From the NCBI RefSeq assembly GCF_001654615.1, contig NZ_LWUD01000051.1, forward strand, positions 1 to 64,000: a stretch of DNA of 64,000 bases. Reading direction: 5' to 3'. Both the position numbers and the translations under genes were made by a program. The DNA is from Ligilactobacillus aviarius (lineage in GTDB: Bacteria; Bacillota; Bacilli; Lactobacillales; Lactobacillaceae). This document shows, in pieces, positions 1-8,729 of this stretch. Positions within the stretch are counted from its first letter, which is position 1; every line of letters begins with the position of its first letter. Below the pieces are notes generated by a model, which saw nothing but the letters and a program-made list of their open reading frames with translations, made no database searches and was not told the origin of the DNA.

Positions 1-70
1 CCGTCACTGTTACGGGTTTCGTAACTTAAATAACTTTTTTAATCGCATTGATTGTATTTTTCTCTTAAAT

Positions 71-112
71 CAAAAAGAAGCATCAACTGCGTAACAACAG
101 TTAATGCTTCTC
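71..112 (-). terminator. Intrinsic terminator after the yjeM-like permease
   Basis: On the minus strand an inverted repeat (GAAGCATTAACTG pairing with CAGTTGATGCTTC) is followed by a T-rich tail. It lies about 60 bases past the permease stop codon, in the right orientation to end that transcript. Confidence 0.75.
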
Positions 113-169
113 CTAAAAGTTCTTCACCAATACGATTTGACAAAGAGCCCAATCAATTTTCAATTCACT

Positions 170-1678
170 TTAATCTAATTCTTCTTCAACAACCGGTTCA
201 ACGTTGCGACTTGCATGCCGATAGAAGATCCATCCAACAAGGGCAAAGAAGACCGGTCCAAATGCTGTCCAGAAAGCAGTATATGCATCATGTTGTAATA
301 CTGGTTGAATAATCGTAAAGACGATTCCGAAGAAAATCGTGATCCAGCTAACAACACAAATCGTATTCGTTAACTTCCGGTTCTTATAAACTTCGAATGA
401 CCGGTTTAAATTCTTGATCCGCTTGAAGAATGGGAATGCAAGAATTAAGAACAAGTACGGAACTGATGAAGTAATGTTATTCATATCTGTTAAAACCGTA
501 TAGAATTGTTGGGCACTCTTCCCGCCAAATGAAACGCCGAAGATAATAATTCCCATTACGATGGCTTGCATCCACATTGCAAATGCCGGCATCTTGCGGC
601 TGTTCAACTTCGTAAGCTTTTCTGGCCATAAGCGCTTTGGTGAACCAAGTAAAATCGTCTTCAATGGGGAGTAAATCAAAACGGTCATTGAACCAAAGAC
701 TGACATCATTTCTTCAAATCCGATCAGCCGATCTGTCCATTGTCCCATGATCAATGCTTGGTGAACTGGCAAGTGAAACACTTCACGTCCAATCGTGTAA
801 CCTAAATTCTGCATCAAAACCAAAGTGATATTTCCAAGGTTAGTTGAATCGGTTCCCAATACCTTGTGCCAGTTGGCAGTTACTCCCCAAAGAAAAATCC
901 CTAAAGCGTAAATCAAAATCATTCCAATTCCAGCAAGGATAATGCCCTTTGGGAAATTGCGTTCGGGCTTATCGACCCGGTCGATCGTTCCACCCATCGT
1001 TTCCATCCCAGCATATGCAAAAACGGCATAAACGAAGAATGAAAGAATCGCAATTGGTGACTTAAACTGCGGATTCGGTGATGAAACGATGGCGTGAGCT
1101 GACATTGGCTGAGCTAAGTGGCCATGATTTAAAACCAGCATCAAAATACTTGCGACAATAAATAATCCTGAGATTGCAATGATAACCGCCCCGCTGGCTG
1201 AAGCAACCTTTTCGATCTTATCGAATCCCCGAGTTGCCAGCCACGTAATCAAAACTAATAACACGATTCCAATTAATCCAAGGGTTTCCGTTGAATTCAT
1301 TCCAAAAAGGTGCCAGCTTTGCGTCGTATCCTTTCCAAAGATCAATCCAGAAATTGGAATACAAATCGTTGAGAATTGGGTTACCAATGTAATTACCCAT
1401 GCAGCATACCAAACAAATGCGCCGATAAAGGCCGGCTTTTCACCGATTGAAACTTCAAGCCATGAGTAGATTCCCCCTTGACTTTCCTTCAATGCTGATC
1501 CATATTCAGCAAACATCAATGATGACGGAATGAAGAATAACAATGCACCGGCAATGTACCAGATAATTGCACCGTATCCCATTTGGTAATATGCGGTTGT
1601 TACGTTTCCGAGGCCGAAGATCGATGCAAAGATCATCAATACTAAGGCCGTGACTGACATCTTCTTTTGGTTTTCCAT
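170..1678 (-). CDS. yjeM: APC-superfamily amino acid permease, YjeM type
   Basis: A 502-residue integral membrane protein with about 12 hydrophobic helices. The N-terminus (KKMSVTALVLMIFASIFGLG) and the segments AYAGMETMGGTIDR and ANWHKVLGTDS resemble the YjeM branch of the APC superfamily over the whole length; the E. coli protein is of similar size and has no firmly known substrate. The start is supported by AAGGAGT at 1689-1695, about 10 bases upstream. The gene is monocistronic, with its own terminator. A lysine riboswitch and terminator lie directly upstream, so import of lysine or a close analogue is the likely role; that is inference from the regulation, not from the protein sequence. 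Confidence 0.88.
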   Translation of the reverse strand: MENQKKMSVTALVLMIFASIFGLGNVTTAYYQMGYGAIIWYIAGALLFFIPSSLMFAEYGSALKESQGGIYSWLEVSIGEKPAFIGAFVWYAAWVITLVTQFSTICIPISGLIFGKDTTQSWHLFGMNSTETLGLIGIVLLVLITWLATRGFDKIEKVASASGAVIIAISGLFIVASILMLVLNHGHLAQPMSAHAIVSSPNPQFKSPIAILSFFVYAVFAYAGMETMGGTIDRVDKPERNFPKGIILAGIGMILIYALGIFLWGVTANWHKVLGTDSTNLGNITLVLMQNLGYTIGREVFHLPVHQALIMGQWTDRLIGFEEMMSVFGSMTVLIYSPLKTILLGSPKRLWPEKLTKLNSRKMPAFAMWMQAIVMGIIIFGVSFGGKSAQQFYTVLTDMNNITSSVPYLFLILAFPFFKRIKNLNRSFEVYKNRKLTNTICVVSWITIFFGIVFTIIQPVLQHDAYTAFWTAFGPVFFALVGWIFYRHASRNVEPVVEEELD

Positions 1679-1744
1679 AATAAAAAGACTCCTTATATTA
1701 AATTAATAATAAAGGCGTCACACTATCAACAAAATTGAGATAAA

Positions 1745-1789
1745 TAAAAAGCCTTACTGCCGGCTGAGCTCACTTCCAACAATAAGACT
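1745..1789 (-). terminator. Expression-platform terminator of the lysine riboswitch
   Basis: On the minus strand AGTCTTATTGTTGG pairs over 14 positions, G-U pairs included, with CCGGCAGTAAGGCT, followed by TTTTTATTT. It sits between the aptamer and the permease start, as expected for a transcription-attenuating riboswitch that shuts the gene off when ligand is bound. Confidence 0.85.
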
Positions 1790-1802
1790 TGATTTTATTT
1801 AA

Positions 1803-1985
1803 TCCCGTGTTGAATAATAGCGCTCCGCAAACAATTGCGACAGTCCGTAATTTCTTAAACTACGTCCCAATGCATTCCTAGCTGTTATCCAACAATGCAT
1901 TTCGGCAAAATCCCCTTTCAGCCATCTTCAACGTTTAACAGCCACTCAAATAGCTTACTGATGTCATTTGCAACCTCTATTATTT
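1803..1985 (-). promoter_or_regulatory. Lysine riboswitch (L box) aptamer
   Basis: Read on the minus strand, this leader carries the conserved L-box blocks in order: AGAGGTTGC, AGTAAGC, GGCTGAAAGGGGA, GCCGAA, a P4-like arm (ATGCATT ... AATGCAT), GGACTGTC and GGAGCGCTA. The order, spacing and about 180-nt length fit the known lysine aptamer. It fills the 350-base stretch between the phosphoesterase gene and yjeM, and is followed by a strong terminator. Ligand binding would be expected to terminate transcription of the permease. Confidence 0.9.
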
Positions 1986-2028
1986 GATTTACTTTGAATT
2001 TTAAAACTACTTCCTAAAATTGTCAACC

Positions 2029-2892
2029 CTAAAAATCAGATTTTTCGTGAATTGCATGTTGAGCTTCATACTCTTTGGTTTCACGAAGATAGCCATATTT
2101 ATCATTCAACCGCGCCAACAACGGGTAATCATGCGTGTGAACTTCACCCGTTTCCATTTGCTGCTGATAAAGTTCAATATACGGAATGTTCGCGTTTGCC
2201 GCCCGCAATAATTCATCCGGATGACTGTATGCGACTTTTCGAAAATCAATCCCGCTTACCCCGTCATCATCAATCGTCACGATCAAATATTGCGCCCGTA
2301 AATCCTGTTGAAATTTAACATGGCGGTTAAATGGTTGTCCGACAGATCCCGGATTAAGGACGATCTGTTCTTCACTGCTGTACCGCATGATTGGATGGTG
2401 AACATGCGCATAAATTGCAAGGTCAAGGTCATCTTCCACAAACAATTTATTAAAGTTTTCTGTTGGCAATGTCGGATACAATTGTTGTCCAAAATTGATT
2501 TCTGGAAGATCATGCGTGATCGCGATCCGCACGTTATTGATCTGCTTTACAACTCGCATCGGCCAGCGTTTCATGGTTGCCAAAACTTGAGGATCAACTT
2601 TCGAAGCAAGGTCCATTGCAAGCCGTTGCATATAAACCTTGCTTGGCTTTTCAAGCGCAATTTTCCCAGCGGCGCCCCGAATCATCAGGTCATCCCAATT
2701 TCCGCGGATATATACATCAGGATTAATTTTTTGCATTAAATCCCATAAATCTTGTGCACCGGACCCCGGAGCGAATAAATCACCTAAAAACCATGATTCA
2801 GTTACTCCTTGCTCTTGCATATCCTCATATACTGCCTTTAAAGCCGTATAATTCCCATGTACATCTGAAAAAATTGCTATTTTATGACGCAT
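2029..2892 (-). CDS. Metallophosphoesterase (calcineurin-like, MJ0936/YfcE type)
   Basis: A 287-residue cytosolic phosphoesterase. The metal-binding motifs appear in the family order: DVHGN (residues 10-14), GDLFAPG (37-43), GNWD (64-67), THD (126-128) and AHVHHP (162-167), followed by NPGSVG. These are the two-metal site residues of the Metallophos_2 group. The C-terminal 90 residues are extra relative to the minimal fold and contain no motif I recognise. The natural substrate of such enzymes is usually unknown. It is a single gene between the riboswitch leader and the divergent 124-residue gene at 3010. Confidence 0.8.
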   Translation of the reverse strand: MRHKIAIFSDVHGNYTALKAVYEDMQEQGVTESWFLGDLFAPGSGAQDLWDLMQKINPDVYIRGNWDDLMIRGAAGKIALEKPSKVYMQRLAMDLASKVDPQVLATMKRWPMRVVKQINNVRIAITHDLPEINFGQQLYPTLPTENFNKLFVEDDLDLAIYAHVHHPIMRYSSEEQIVLNPGSVGQPFNRHVKFQQDLRAQYLIVTIDDDGVSGIDFRKVAYSHPDELLRAANANIPYIELYQQQMETGEVHTHDYPLLARLNDKYGYLRETKEYEAQHAIHEKSDF

Positions 2893-3009
2893 GATGATCC
2901 TCTTTCCTAAATTGTTATCTTAATTAATCATATCACAAACTCAATATTTTCCTTCACCCTTGATTGCGTTAAAATAAATTCAGAATCAATTACGAAGAAG
3001 GAATTTTAA

Positions 3010-3384
3010 ATGACATTACCGAAAAATCAACGTTATGTTCAACCGCAAAATGTGCGCGAGGCAATGGAAGTCATTCAAGACCTGTTTAATCAATACCGGC
3101 ATGAACCATTGACCCAACAACTTTTAAATTATCATCTGGGACTAACTCAACGTTTGCAAACTGACATTTATGTAACTGCGGTCAAAGAAAACGATCCCCA
3201 ACAGTTAAAACAATTAGATGGAATGATCGAAGCCATGAAAACATGGACCCAAATTCGAACAGCTAACCGCCCGTTTAACGCTAAAATGAAAAATTTTAAA
3301 TTGGTTTCAAGCAACCGTCCGAAATTTAAAAAACACTCGCATAAAATTAAAGGACAGCATAATTTTCATGCTGCCCGGCATTAA
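3010..3384 (+). CDS. Conserved hypothetical protein, basic C-terminus
   Basis: A 124-residue protein of unknown function, preceded by GAAGGAATTTTAA as ribosome binding site. The first 85 residues are predicted mostly helical and Gln/Leu-rich; the last 40 are strongly basic (many Lys, Arg and His), which would suit nucleic acid or membrane-surface contact. There is no signal peptide or membrane segment. It is a single plus-strand gene ending at a bidirectional terminator shared with the convergent HD gene. I do not recognise a family. Confidence 0.65.
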   Translation: MTLPKNQRYVQPQNVREAMEVIQDLFNQYRHEPLTQQLLNYHLGLTQRLQTDIYVTAVKENDPQQLKQLDGMIEAMKTWTQIRTANRPFNAKMKNFKLVSSNRPKFKKHSHKIKGQHNFHAARH

Positions 3385-3412
3385 AAGATTGTGGCATGCC
3401 ACAATCTTCTTT
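3385..3412. terminator. Bidirectional terminator between convergent genes
   Basis: A near-perfect palindrome (AAGATTGTGGCA / TGCCACAATCTT at 3385-3408) lies between the convergent stop codons at 3384 and 3411. A T-rich run follows on the plus strand and TTTTAA on the minus strand, so it can serve both genes. Confidence 0.8.
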
Positions 3413-3995
3413 ATTTATCTTCTGTTTTAACACTTTTAGCTTGTTCATCCGTGACGATTTCTTCAAGATGATCCAAATACCGTCCAAGGTTATCATATGT
3501 TTCCCGGATAACTTTCAGTAACGTTGCATCTTGATTTCCAAGTGCACGTTCAGTCTTTAAAAATTGAATAAGTGCAATAATATCGGCAAGTTTAATCACG
3601 GTCCCCACAATATCGCCATCTGCTTCGTGCTCGCGTAAACTTGTAAATTCATCTTTAATTTCGGGAAAATATTTGTTGATTGCAAAATCTTCAGCCTTGT
3701 CAAGCATCTGCTTTAATCCCGGAACCTGATATTTAACGTTGCTTGGAACATCTGATGAAGATGATTCTGCAATGTCGTGGATCAATGCTTGAATCGTAAT
3801 TTCCCCTTTTAATTCATCATTCAGTTTTAACTTTTTCGCAATCTTAAGTGCGTAATACGCAACGAAAAAACTGTGTTGCGCAATGTTTTCCGCCTTGATC
3901 GTGGTGATCGTTGATTGACGGTGAACACTATTCATGGTTGCGAGCTTATCATTAACAATTGCTGCGACAAATTTTTGCATTTCTCCAATTTCCAT
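3411..3995 (-). CDS. HD-domain hydrolase, YfbR-like
   Basis: A 194-residue soluble HD-superfamily protein. The metal ligands are visible as H41 (AQHSF), the pair H73-D74 (LIHDIAES) and D138 (VIKLADI), in the spacing of the YfbR/YpgQ-like 5'-nucleotidase and HD phosphohydrolase group. The likely role is hydrolysis of a nucleotide monophosphate, but substrate cannot be read from the sequence. It is convergent with the 124-residue gene and separated from era by about 100 bases holding the era terminator, so it is probably not part of the phoH operon. Confidence 0.75.
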   Translation of the reverse strand: MEIGEMQKFVAAIVNDKLATMNSVHRQSTITTIKAENIAQHSFFVAYYALKIAKKLKLNDELKGEITIQALIHDIAESSSSDVPSNVKYQVPGLKQMLDKAEDFAINKYFPEIKDEFTSLREHEADGDIVGTVIKLADIIALIQFLKTERALGNQDATLLKVIRETYDNLGRYLDHLEEIVTDEQAKSVKTEDK

Positions 3996-4061
3996 TCTTT
4001 TCAGCCCTTTCTGTCTTTAACGATAAATACTACACATTGTTAAATGTAAAATCAAGTGTAA

Positions 4062-4094
4062 ACAAAAAAATCGTGCGGTTGCACGGTTTTTCTA
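4062..4094 (-). terminator. Terminator of the phoH-ybeY-dgkA-era operon
   Basis: On the minus strand CGTGC-aacc-GCACG is followed by ATTTTTTTG. The stem is short but GC-rich and sits directly at the era stop codon. Confidence 0.65.
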
Positions 4095-5003
4095 TAAGTC
4101 ATAATCATCTTGTTTATAACCAAATGCTGCAAGATCCGCTTTGCGATCCTTCCAGTTCGGCTGTACTTTAACCCATAATTCAAGGTAAACCTTATCACCA
4201 AGCATTAATTCAATATCTTTCCGTGCTCGGATTCCAATTTCTTTCAGCATTTTTCCGCCTTTACCAATAATAATTCCCTTTTGACTTGGGCGTTCAACAA
4301 TAATGGTTGCTTGGACAAGAACCTTTTCATCGGTTTCACGTTTGATCCGATCAACTACGACAGCGACTGAATGCGGAACTTCCTCCCGCGTAAGTTGTAA
4401 AACCTTTTCCCGAATTAATTCGCCGGCAATAAACCGTTCGGGGTGATCTGTAATTTGATCATCTGGATAATATTGCGGTCCTTCAGGAAGATCAGCCACT
4501 AAATTATCGATTAATTCTGGTACATTATTCCCTTGAAGAGCTGAAATTGGATAAACTTCCTTATAGTCAAGGGTGTCTTTATATTCAGCAATAATATCCA
4601 GGAGTTTATCCGGATGAATCTTATCGATTTTATTAATCACTAAATAAATCGGCTTGTGAACCTTTTTAAGCCGTTCAATAATGAAATCATCACCCTTACC
4701 CCGCTTTTGCGTTGCATTGACCATAAAAAGCACCGCATCAACTTCATTTAACGTTGAAAGGGCTGATTGAACCATAAAATCACCTAATTGACTATGTGGC
4801 TTATGGATCCCGGGAGTATCAATAAAGACAATCTGCGCGTCTTTCCGGGTATAAATCCCTTGAATCTTGTTTCGTGTTGTTTGAGCCTTATCGCTCATAA
4901 TTGCAATTTTTTCGCCGATCACCCGGTTTAAAAACGTTGACTTTCCAACATTTGGTCTTCCAATAATTGCAACAAATCCTGAATGAAATTCTTGATTTCC
5001 CAT
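4092..5003 (-). CDS. era: GTPase Era
   Basis: Era binds 16S rRNA and supports 30S subunit maturation. From the chosen start the protein has 303 residues, the normal size. GTPase motifs: GRPNVGKS (15-22), DTPG (62-65), NKID (124-127). A C-terminal KH domain carries [11 protein letters not shown]. An upstream in-frame ATG at 5015 is part of the ribosome binding stretch (GATGAGGGATAAA), so the ATG at 5003 is preferred. It is the last gene of phoH-ybeY-dgkA-era, with an 18-base gap after dgkA. In many relatives recO follows; here the next gene is an unrelated HD hydrolase. Confidence 0.97.
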   Translation of the reverse strand: MGNQEFHSGFVAIIGRPNVGKSTFLNRVIGEKIAIMSDKAQTTRNKIQGIYTRKDAQIVFIDTPGIHKPHSQLGDFMVQSALSTLNEVDAVLFMVNATQKRGKGDDFIIERLKKVHKPIYLVINKIDKIHPDKLLDIIAEYKDTLDYKEVYPISALQGNNVPELIDNLVADLPEGPQYYPDDQITDHPERFIAGELIREKVLQLTREEVPHSVAVVVDRIKRETDEKVLVQATIIVERPSQKGIIIGKGGKMLKEIGIRARKDIELMLGDKVYLELWVKVQPNWKDRKADLAAFGYKQDDYDL

Positions 5004-5021
5004 TTTATCCCTCATCTTTAA

Positions 5022-5423
5022 TTAGAATAAAGCAATAATGCGGGGAATAAAAATCAATCCCGCAACGATCACCGCAAAGGCCGCTGCAAGTAAAACCATT
5101 CCGGCAGCGATATCCTTTGCTTTTTTTGCAAAGTCGTTTGAATGAAGATGACTTGCTAAATCTGTCAAATTTTCAATGGCAGTGTTGGCCGCCTCGGCAA
5201 TTAAAACAATTGCTGAAGCCGCAATCAACCACAACCATTCACTAATTGGCAAGTGAAAGATCAATCCTGCAATAACGACCAATGATAAGCAGATCAATTC
5301 AAACCGAAAATTCCGCTCTTCTTTAAAAAGCGTTATTAAACCATCACATGCATGTCTTAATGAGTGCGAAAATTTTCGATTTTTCCAACTTGTCGCGAAT
5401 TTATCTTTGAAGTCCATAGCCAT
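5022..5423 (-). CDS. dgkA: Diacylglycerol/undecaprenol kinase, DgkA family
   Basis: A 133-residue membrane kinase with an N-terminal amphipathic segment and three hydrophobic helices. The family signature is EAANTAIENLTDL, containing the catalytic Glu and the Asn-Thr-Ala-Ile-Glu core. In Gram-positive bacteria this family mainly phosphorylates undecaprenol, feeding the lipid carrier of wall synthesis. The start overlaps the ybeY end by 23 bases, indicating translational coupling inside the phoH-ybeY-dgkA-era operon. Confidence 0.93.
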   Translation of the reverse strand: MAMDFKDKFATSWKNRKFSHSLRHACDGLITLFKEERNFRFELICLSLVVIAGLIFHLPISEWLWLIAASAIVLIAEAANTAIENLTDLASHLHSNDFAKKAKDIAAGMVLLAAAFAVIVAGLIFIPRIIALF

Positions 5424-5877
5424 CCAAAATCTCGTCTTGTAAACTGAACATTTCTTTTTCGTCTTCAGCCTTCATGTGGTCGTATCCATTCAGGTGAAGG
5501 AAACCATGAACCGTTAAAAATCCAAGTTCACGATCTTGTGAATGTCCAAGATATTCGGCTTGTTCAGCGACCTTTTCCATTGAGATCATCAAGTCGCCTA
5601 AATTTTTCGGCATTTCAAATTCCATGTCAGATGGCAAAATAATATCATCTTCATCGCCATCTTCTTCCATTGCAAAACTGATAACATCTGTCGGCTTATC
5701 AATTCCGCGATATTTTTTATTGATTTCGTGAATATGCTTGTTATCCATTAATGTCACTGACATTTCAGTATTTTCAGGTAAACTCAAATAGTTTGCAGCA
5801 TATTCAAGCACTCCACGGACAAGATCTAATTGATGATCTGTCACGTGCTTAGTTTCATCAATAAGCTGTAGATCCAT
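5401..5877 (-). CDS. ybeY: Endoribonuclease YbeY (rRNA maturation factor)
   Basis: A 158-residue metal-dependent endoribonuclease used in 16S rRNA 3'-end processing and ribosome quality control. The zinc motif HGFLHLNGYDH supplies H124, H128 and H134, and the conserved segment DVISFAM lies at 64-70. Its start codon overlaps the phoH stop codon (TAATG), and it overlaps dgkA at its 3' end. Length and neighbours match the usual Firmicutes arrangement. Confidence 0.95.
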   Translation of the reverse strand: MDLQLIDETKHVTDHQLDLVRGVLEYAANYLSLPENTEMSVTLMDNKHIHEINKKYRGIDKPTDVISFAMEEDGDEDDIILPSDMEFEMPKNLGDLMISMEKVAEQAEYLGHSQDRELGFLTVHGFLHLNGYDHMKAEDEKEMFSLQDEILDGYGLQR

Positions 5878-6896
5878 TAGTCTTCATCCTTATCATTTTC
5901 GTTTTCATCTAAAATTTTATCCGCGGCTAAATCGCCACCATCTTCATAAGCTTTGATAATTTCAGATACAACTGGATGCCGAACAACATCCGCTGCATCA
6001 AAGTGAACAAATCCAATATGCGGTAGGTTTTGTAATAACCGTTCGGCATCAACCAATCCGCTTTGTTGGTGTCCCCGTGGTAAATCGATTTGTGATTTAT
6101 CACCATTAACGATCATTTTTGAACCAAAGCCTAAACGGGTCAAGAACATTTTCATTTGAGCACGGGTTGCATTTTGGGCTTCATCCAAAATAACGAAGGC
6201 CTTTTCAAGGGTCCGTCCCCGCATGTATGCTAACGGCGCAATTTCAATTACTCCGCGTTCGATTAACCGTTCAGTATGTTCTGCACCTAAAATTGCATAT
6301 AATGCATCATAGATTGGCCGTAAATATGGGTCGACCTTTTCTTTTAAATCACCCGGCAAGAACCCTAATGATTCACCTGCTTCAACGGCTGGCCGTGTTA
6401 AAATCAAGCGTTCAACTTCCTTCTTCTTCAATGCGGCAACGGCCATTACAACTGCTAAGAAAGTTTTCCCGGTCCCAGCAGGCCCAATTCCAAAAGTCAA
6501 ATCGTTGTTTTTAATCGTTTGAATATACTGCCGTTGACTAAAGTTCTTTGCCCGAATCGGCCGGCCAGTCCGATCCCGCAAAAGCGTTGTTGTATATAAA
6601 TCAGAAAGATAGCTTAATGTCCCGCGTTCTTGCATCTTAACTGCTGAAACAATATCGGCTTCACTAATACTGATTCCGCTTTTCAAAAGTTCAATTAATT
6701 TTTCAATAATTTGAATTGTCGCTTTTACATCATCAGCTTGGCCATCAATCTTAATATTGTCTCCAAACGGACGAATTTCGACGTTTTTACTTTCTTCAAT
6801 CAAATGAAGGTAACCATCATTAATTCCAAATAATGCTGGTTCTAAATTAGGCTCAGAAATATGATATTCTTCTTCAACCTTTTGCTCTGCTGTCAA
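5877..6896 (-). CDS. phoH: PhoH-family ATPase
   Basis: A 339-residue cytosolic P-loop ATPase related to superfamily 1 helicases, found with YbeY and linked to RNA metabolism. Walker A GPAGTGKT is at 138-145; Walker B is in VILDEAQNAT near 234. The start codon is TTG at 6896, chosen because a perfect AGGAGG lies at 6905-6910 and the protein then aligns with relatives. It heads the operon phoH-ybeY-dgkA-era. The C-terminal tail is very acidic (Asp/Glu/Asn), which is common in lactobacillar copies. Confidence 0.95.
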   Translation of the reverse strand: MTAEQKVEEEYHISEPNLEPALFGINDGYLHLIEESKNVEIRPFGDNIKIDGQADDVKATIQIIEKLIELLKSGISISEADIVSAVKMQERGTLSYLSDLYTTTLLRDRTGRPIRAKNFSQRQYIQTIKNNDLTFGIGPAGTGKTFLAVVMAVAALKKKEVERLILTRPAVEAGESLGFLPGDLKEKVDPYLRPIYDALYAILGAEHTERLIERGVIEIAPLAYMRGRTLEKAFVILDEAQNATRAQMKMFLTRLGFGSKMIVNGDKSQIDLPRGHQQSGLVDAERLLQNLPHIGFVHFDAADVVRHPVVSEIIKAYEDGGDLAADKILDENENDKDED

Positions 6897-6955
6897 TCAA
6901 TTGACCTCCTAGTAATATAATCGTTAAATTAAAATTTAACCGTCTTTACAGAGAT

Positions 6956-6961
6956 ATTATA
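6956..6961 (-). promoter_or_regulatory. -10 element of the phoH operon promoter
   Basis: TATAAT on the minus strand, 60 bases before the phoH start. The -35 is unclear: TTGTTG or ATTGTT give spacings of 15-16. No other -10-like hexamer as good was seen in the 100-base gap. Confidence 0.5.
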
Positions 6962-6996
6962 CAACTTTCTGACTTTCAACAATATTGTTTACTCTT

Positions 6997-8022
6997 TTAC
7001 ATCGGATAAAAGGTTGTTTGAACGATTTTCTTCGTTTCATTCAGCTCATGGTCAATGATTTCATGATCGTCAGTTGAAATCTGACCGCTTGCCTCCCAAA
7101 AATCAGCCAATTCGCTAAGCGTTTCAAACGCAACCGGCTCATCTAAAGGATTTTGCCGCTGAGCAGGCATAAACTCAGCAAAATATGCCGGTAAAATTGA
7201 TAGATCATGGATAAACGTTTGATGTAAAATCGTCAATAAAAATTGATCAAGATAATCACGCGCATAACTCATCATCAATGCGATTTTCCGCTGACTATAT
7301 GATGCTCCCTGGAGATACCGTTTAAAGCGGGCAAGCATGATTGAGTTATTCTTTTCAACGGCAATCCGGAAATTATTCATTTCATCTGGATCACTACTGA
7401 TCTTCCCATCCATTTCTTCCCATTGAGAATATGGATCCCACGTTGGCTTAATTTTGACGTCATCAAAATTGGCGGTAACGTCCGCTGGAAATAAATATTT
7501 TGCTGTAATTTCAAATTTAAAGGCTGCCAACGGATTCCGGTAATCATTCAACTTACTTGGAAAATCACGCCCGATTCGAACCGCCGCCATCACATTTTGC
7601 GGGTCATTTGGTCGATCCAGTAAGTTTGCATTTTGAATCAGCTTTTCTTTATAAACTTCCAGTAACCCGGCTGCTTTACTATGGTTACTCATTTGCATGA
7701 TCGTTTTATGGTCGATCTTAATGTCATTCAGATAAGCTTCGATTTTAATGAAACTAATATCCATTGATTCGCAAACGGACATTAAAGTTAGACTAAAAGC
7801 CTCAAAAAAATCATCAAATGACTTGAATGGTCTTGTTTGCGGAATGATCACCGCAAAGTTTGTATAGTCATTCAAGGTAAGCATTCCTTGATGGTCGTCG
7901 ATTTCATACGGTAAAATCGACCAATTTAAAATTTCAGTGTGATCATCGGTTTCAGTCAAATCCACTTCATGAGTCGGATTCTTAAACTGTGAAAGTGCCT
8001 TTTTTGTTGTATGAATAAGCAT
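6997..8022 (-). CDS. Hypothetical protein, 341 residues
   Basis: I do not recognise a family. The product is soluble, acidic and without signal peptide or membrane helix. A conspicuous feature is an Asp-rich N-terminal third, then a region with many aromatic residues (TWDPYSQWEEMDG around 205-215) and a helical C-terminal half. A good ribosome binding site (AGGGGTTG) precedes the ATG. The next upstream gene, a membrane-anchored protein, ends 11 bases before it, so the two are probably co-transcribed and may act together. Confidence 0.6.
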   Translation of the reverse strand: MLIHTTKKALSQFKNPTHEVDLTETDDHTEILNWSILPYEIDDHQGMLTLNDYTNFAVIIPQTRPFKSFDDFFEAFSLTLMSVCESMDISFIKIEAYLNDIKIDHKTIMQMSNHSKAAGLLEVYKEKLIQNANLLDRPNDPQNVMAAVRIGRDFPSKLNDYRNPLAAFKFEITAKYLFPADVTANFDDVKIKPTWDPYSQWEEMDGKISSDPDEMNNFRIAVEKNNSIMLARFKRYLQGASYSQRKIALMMSYARDYLDQFLLTILHQTFIHDLSILPAYFAEFMPAQRQNPLDEPVAFETLSELADFWEASGQISTDDHEIIDHELNETKKIVQTTFYPM

Positions 8023-8033
8023 TCAATCAACCC

Positions 8034-8660
8034 CTAGTTTTTATTGTTGACAACATCCGTTAAAACTTGACCGTCTTTGGCCGCATAAATTACTTGATTG
8101 CTATTCGGCTTCGTCAATTGTAATGTATAGCCCTTTCCAAGCGGTTTGGTCAGTTGCTTTGAAGTGCTTAAAATTCCGCTCGTCAAATTATTATAGCCGC
8201 TTTGTTGCGCCTTTTGTGGATTGGCTAGAACGTAGTTAATTGCTTTTACATCCTGGTCCGTTGTTGGCGTGACCGTAAACGTCTTGCTTTGCTGATCAAA
8301 CGTTACGGTTCCAACTTTCGCAAAGCTTTGCTGCAAATCTTTCAAAACCTGTTGTTGATCCTTATCTTCTTGGATTCCGTTATTGATCACTTGCAAGCCA
8401 TTTTCAACCATTCCACCTTGGAATGATGCTTCCGCTGATAACGTTGTCCGCATTGGATTTGAGCTTGTCTTTGCCTTTTGGTCTTCTTGGTGAAGATGAT
8501 AAGCATTTAAACCGCATCCAACACATACGATCAGACTTACGATCAATAAAATGGTTGGTGCAAGCCACTTTCCATAACGGTGTACTGAATTAATCAAATA
8601 GAAAATTCCGAGAATAAAAATTATCCCGGCTAATAATGCGATTGCAAACCAAATTGCCAC
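8034..8660 (-). CDS. Hypothetical membrane-anchored protein
   Basis: A 208-residue protein with two N-terminal hydrophobic helices (about residues 2-24 and 34-55) and a hydrophilic Gln/Lys/Thr-rich domain from about 60 to 208. By topology the domain would probably be on one face of the membrane as a single globular unit; which face is not certain. No catalytic motif is visible. It lies 11 bases before the 341-residue unknown gene and forms a two-gene unit with it. Function unknown. Confidence 0.6.
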   Translation of the reverse strand: MAIWFAIALLAGIIFILGIFYLINSVHRYGKWLAPTILLIVSLIVCVGCGLNAYHLHQEDQKAKTSSNPMRTTLSAEASFQGGMVENGLQVINNGIQEDKDQQQVLKDLQQSFAKVGTVTFDQQSKTFTVTPTTDQDVKAINYVLANPQKAQQSGYNNLTSGILSTSKQLTKPLGKGYTLQLTKPNSNQVIYAAKDGQVLTDVVNNKN

Positions 8661-8729
8661 TCTTTTTCGTCCTTTCTCATGGGTTTAATACGTTAATTAT
8701 GCCTTATCATCCGCAGAAGTTCAAACGAT

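Noticed and set aside
52-312. 86-codon plus-strand open frame
   Set aside because: It covers the yjeM terminator and the antisense of the yjeM 3' end, with no ribosome binding site.
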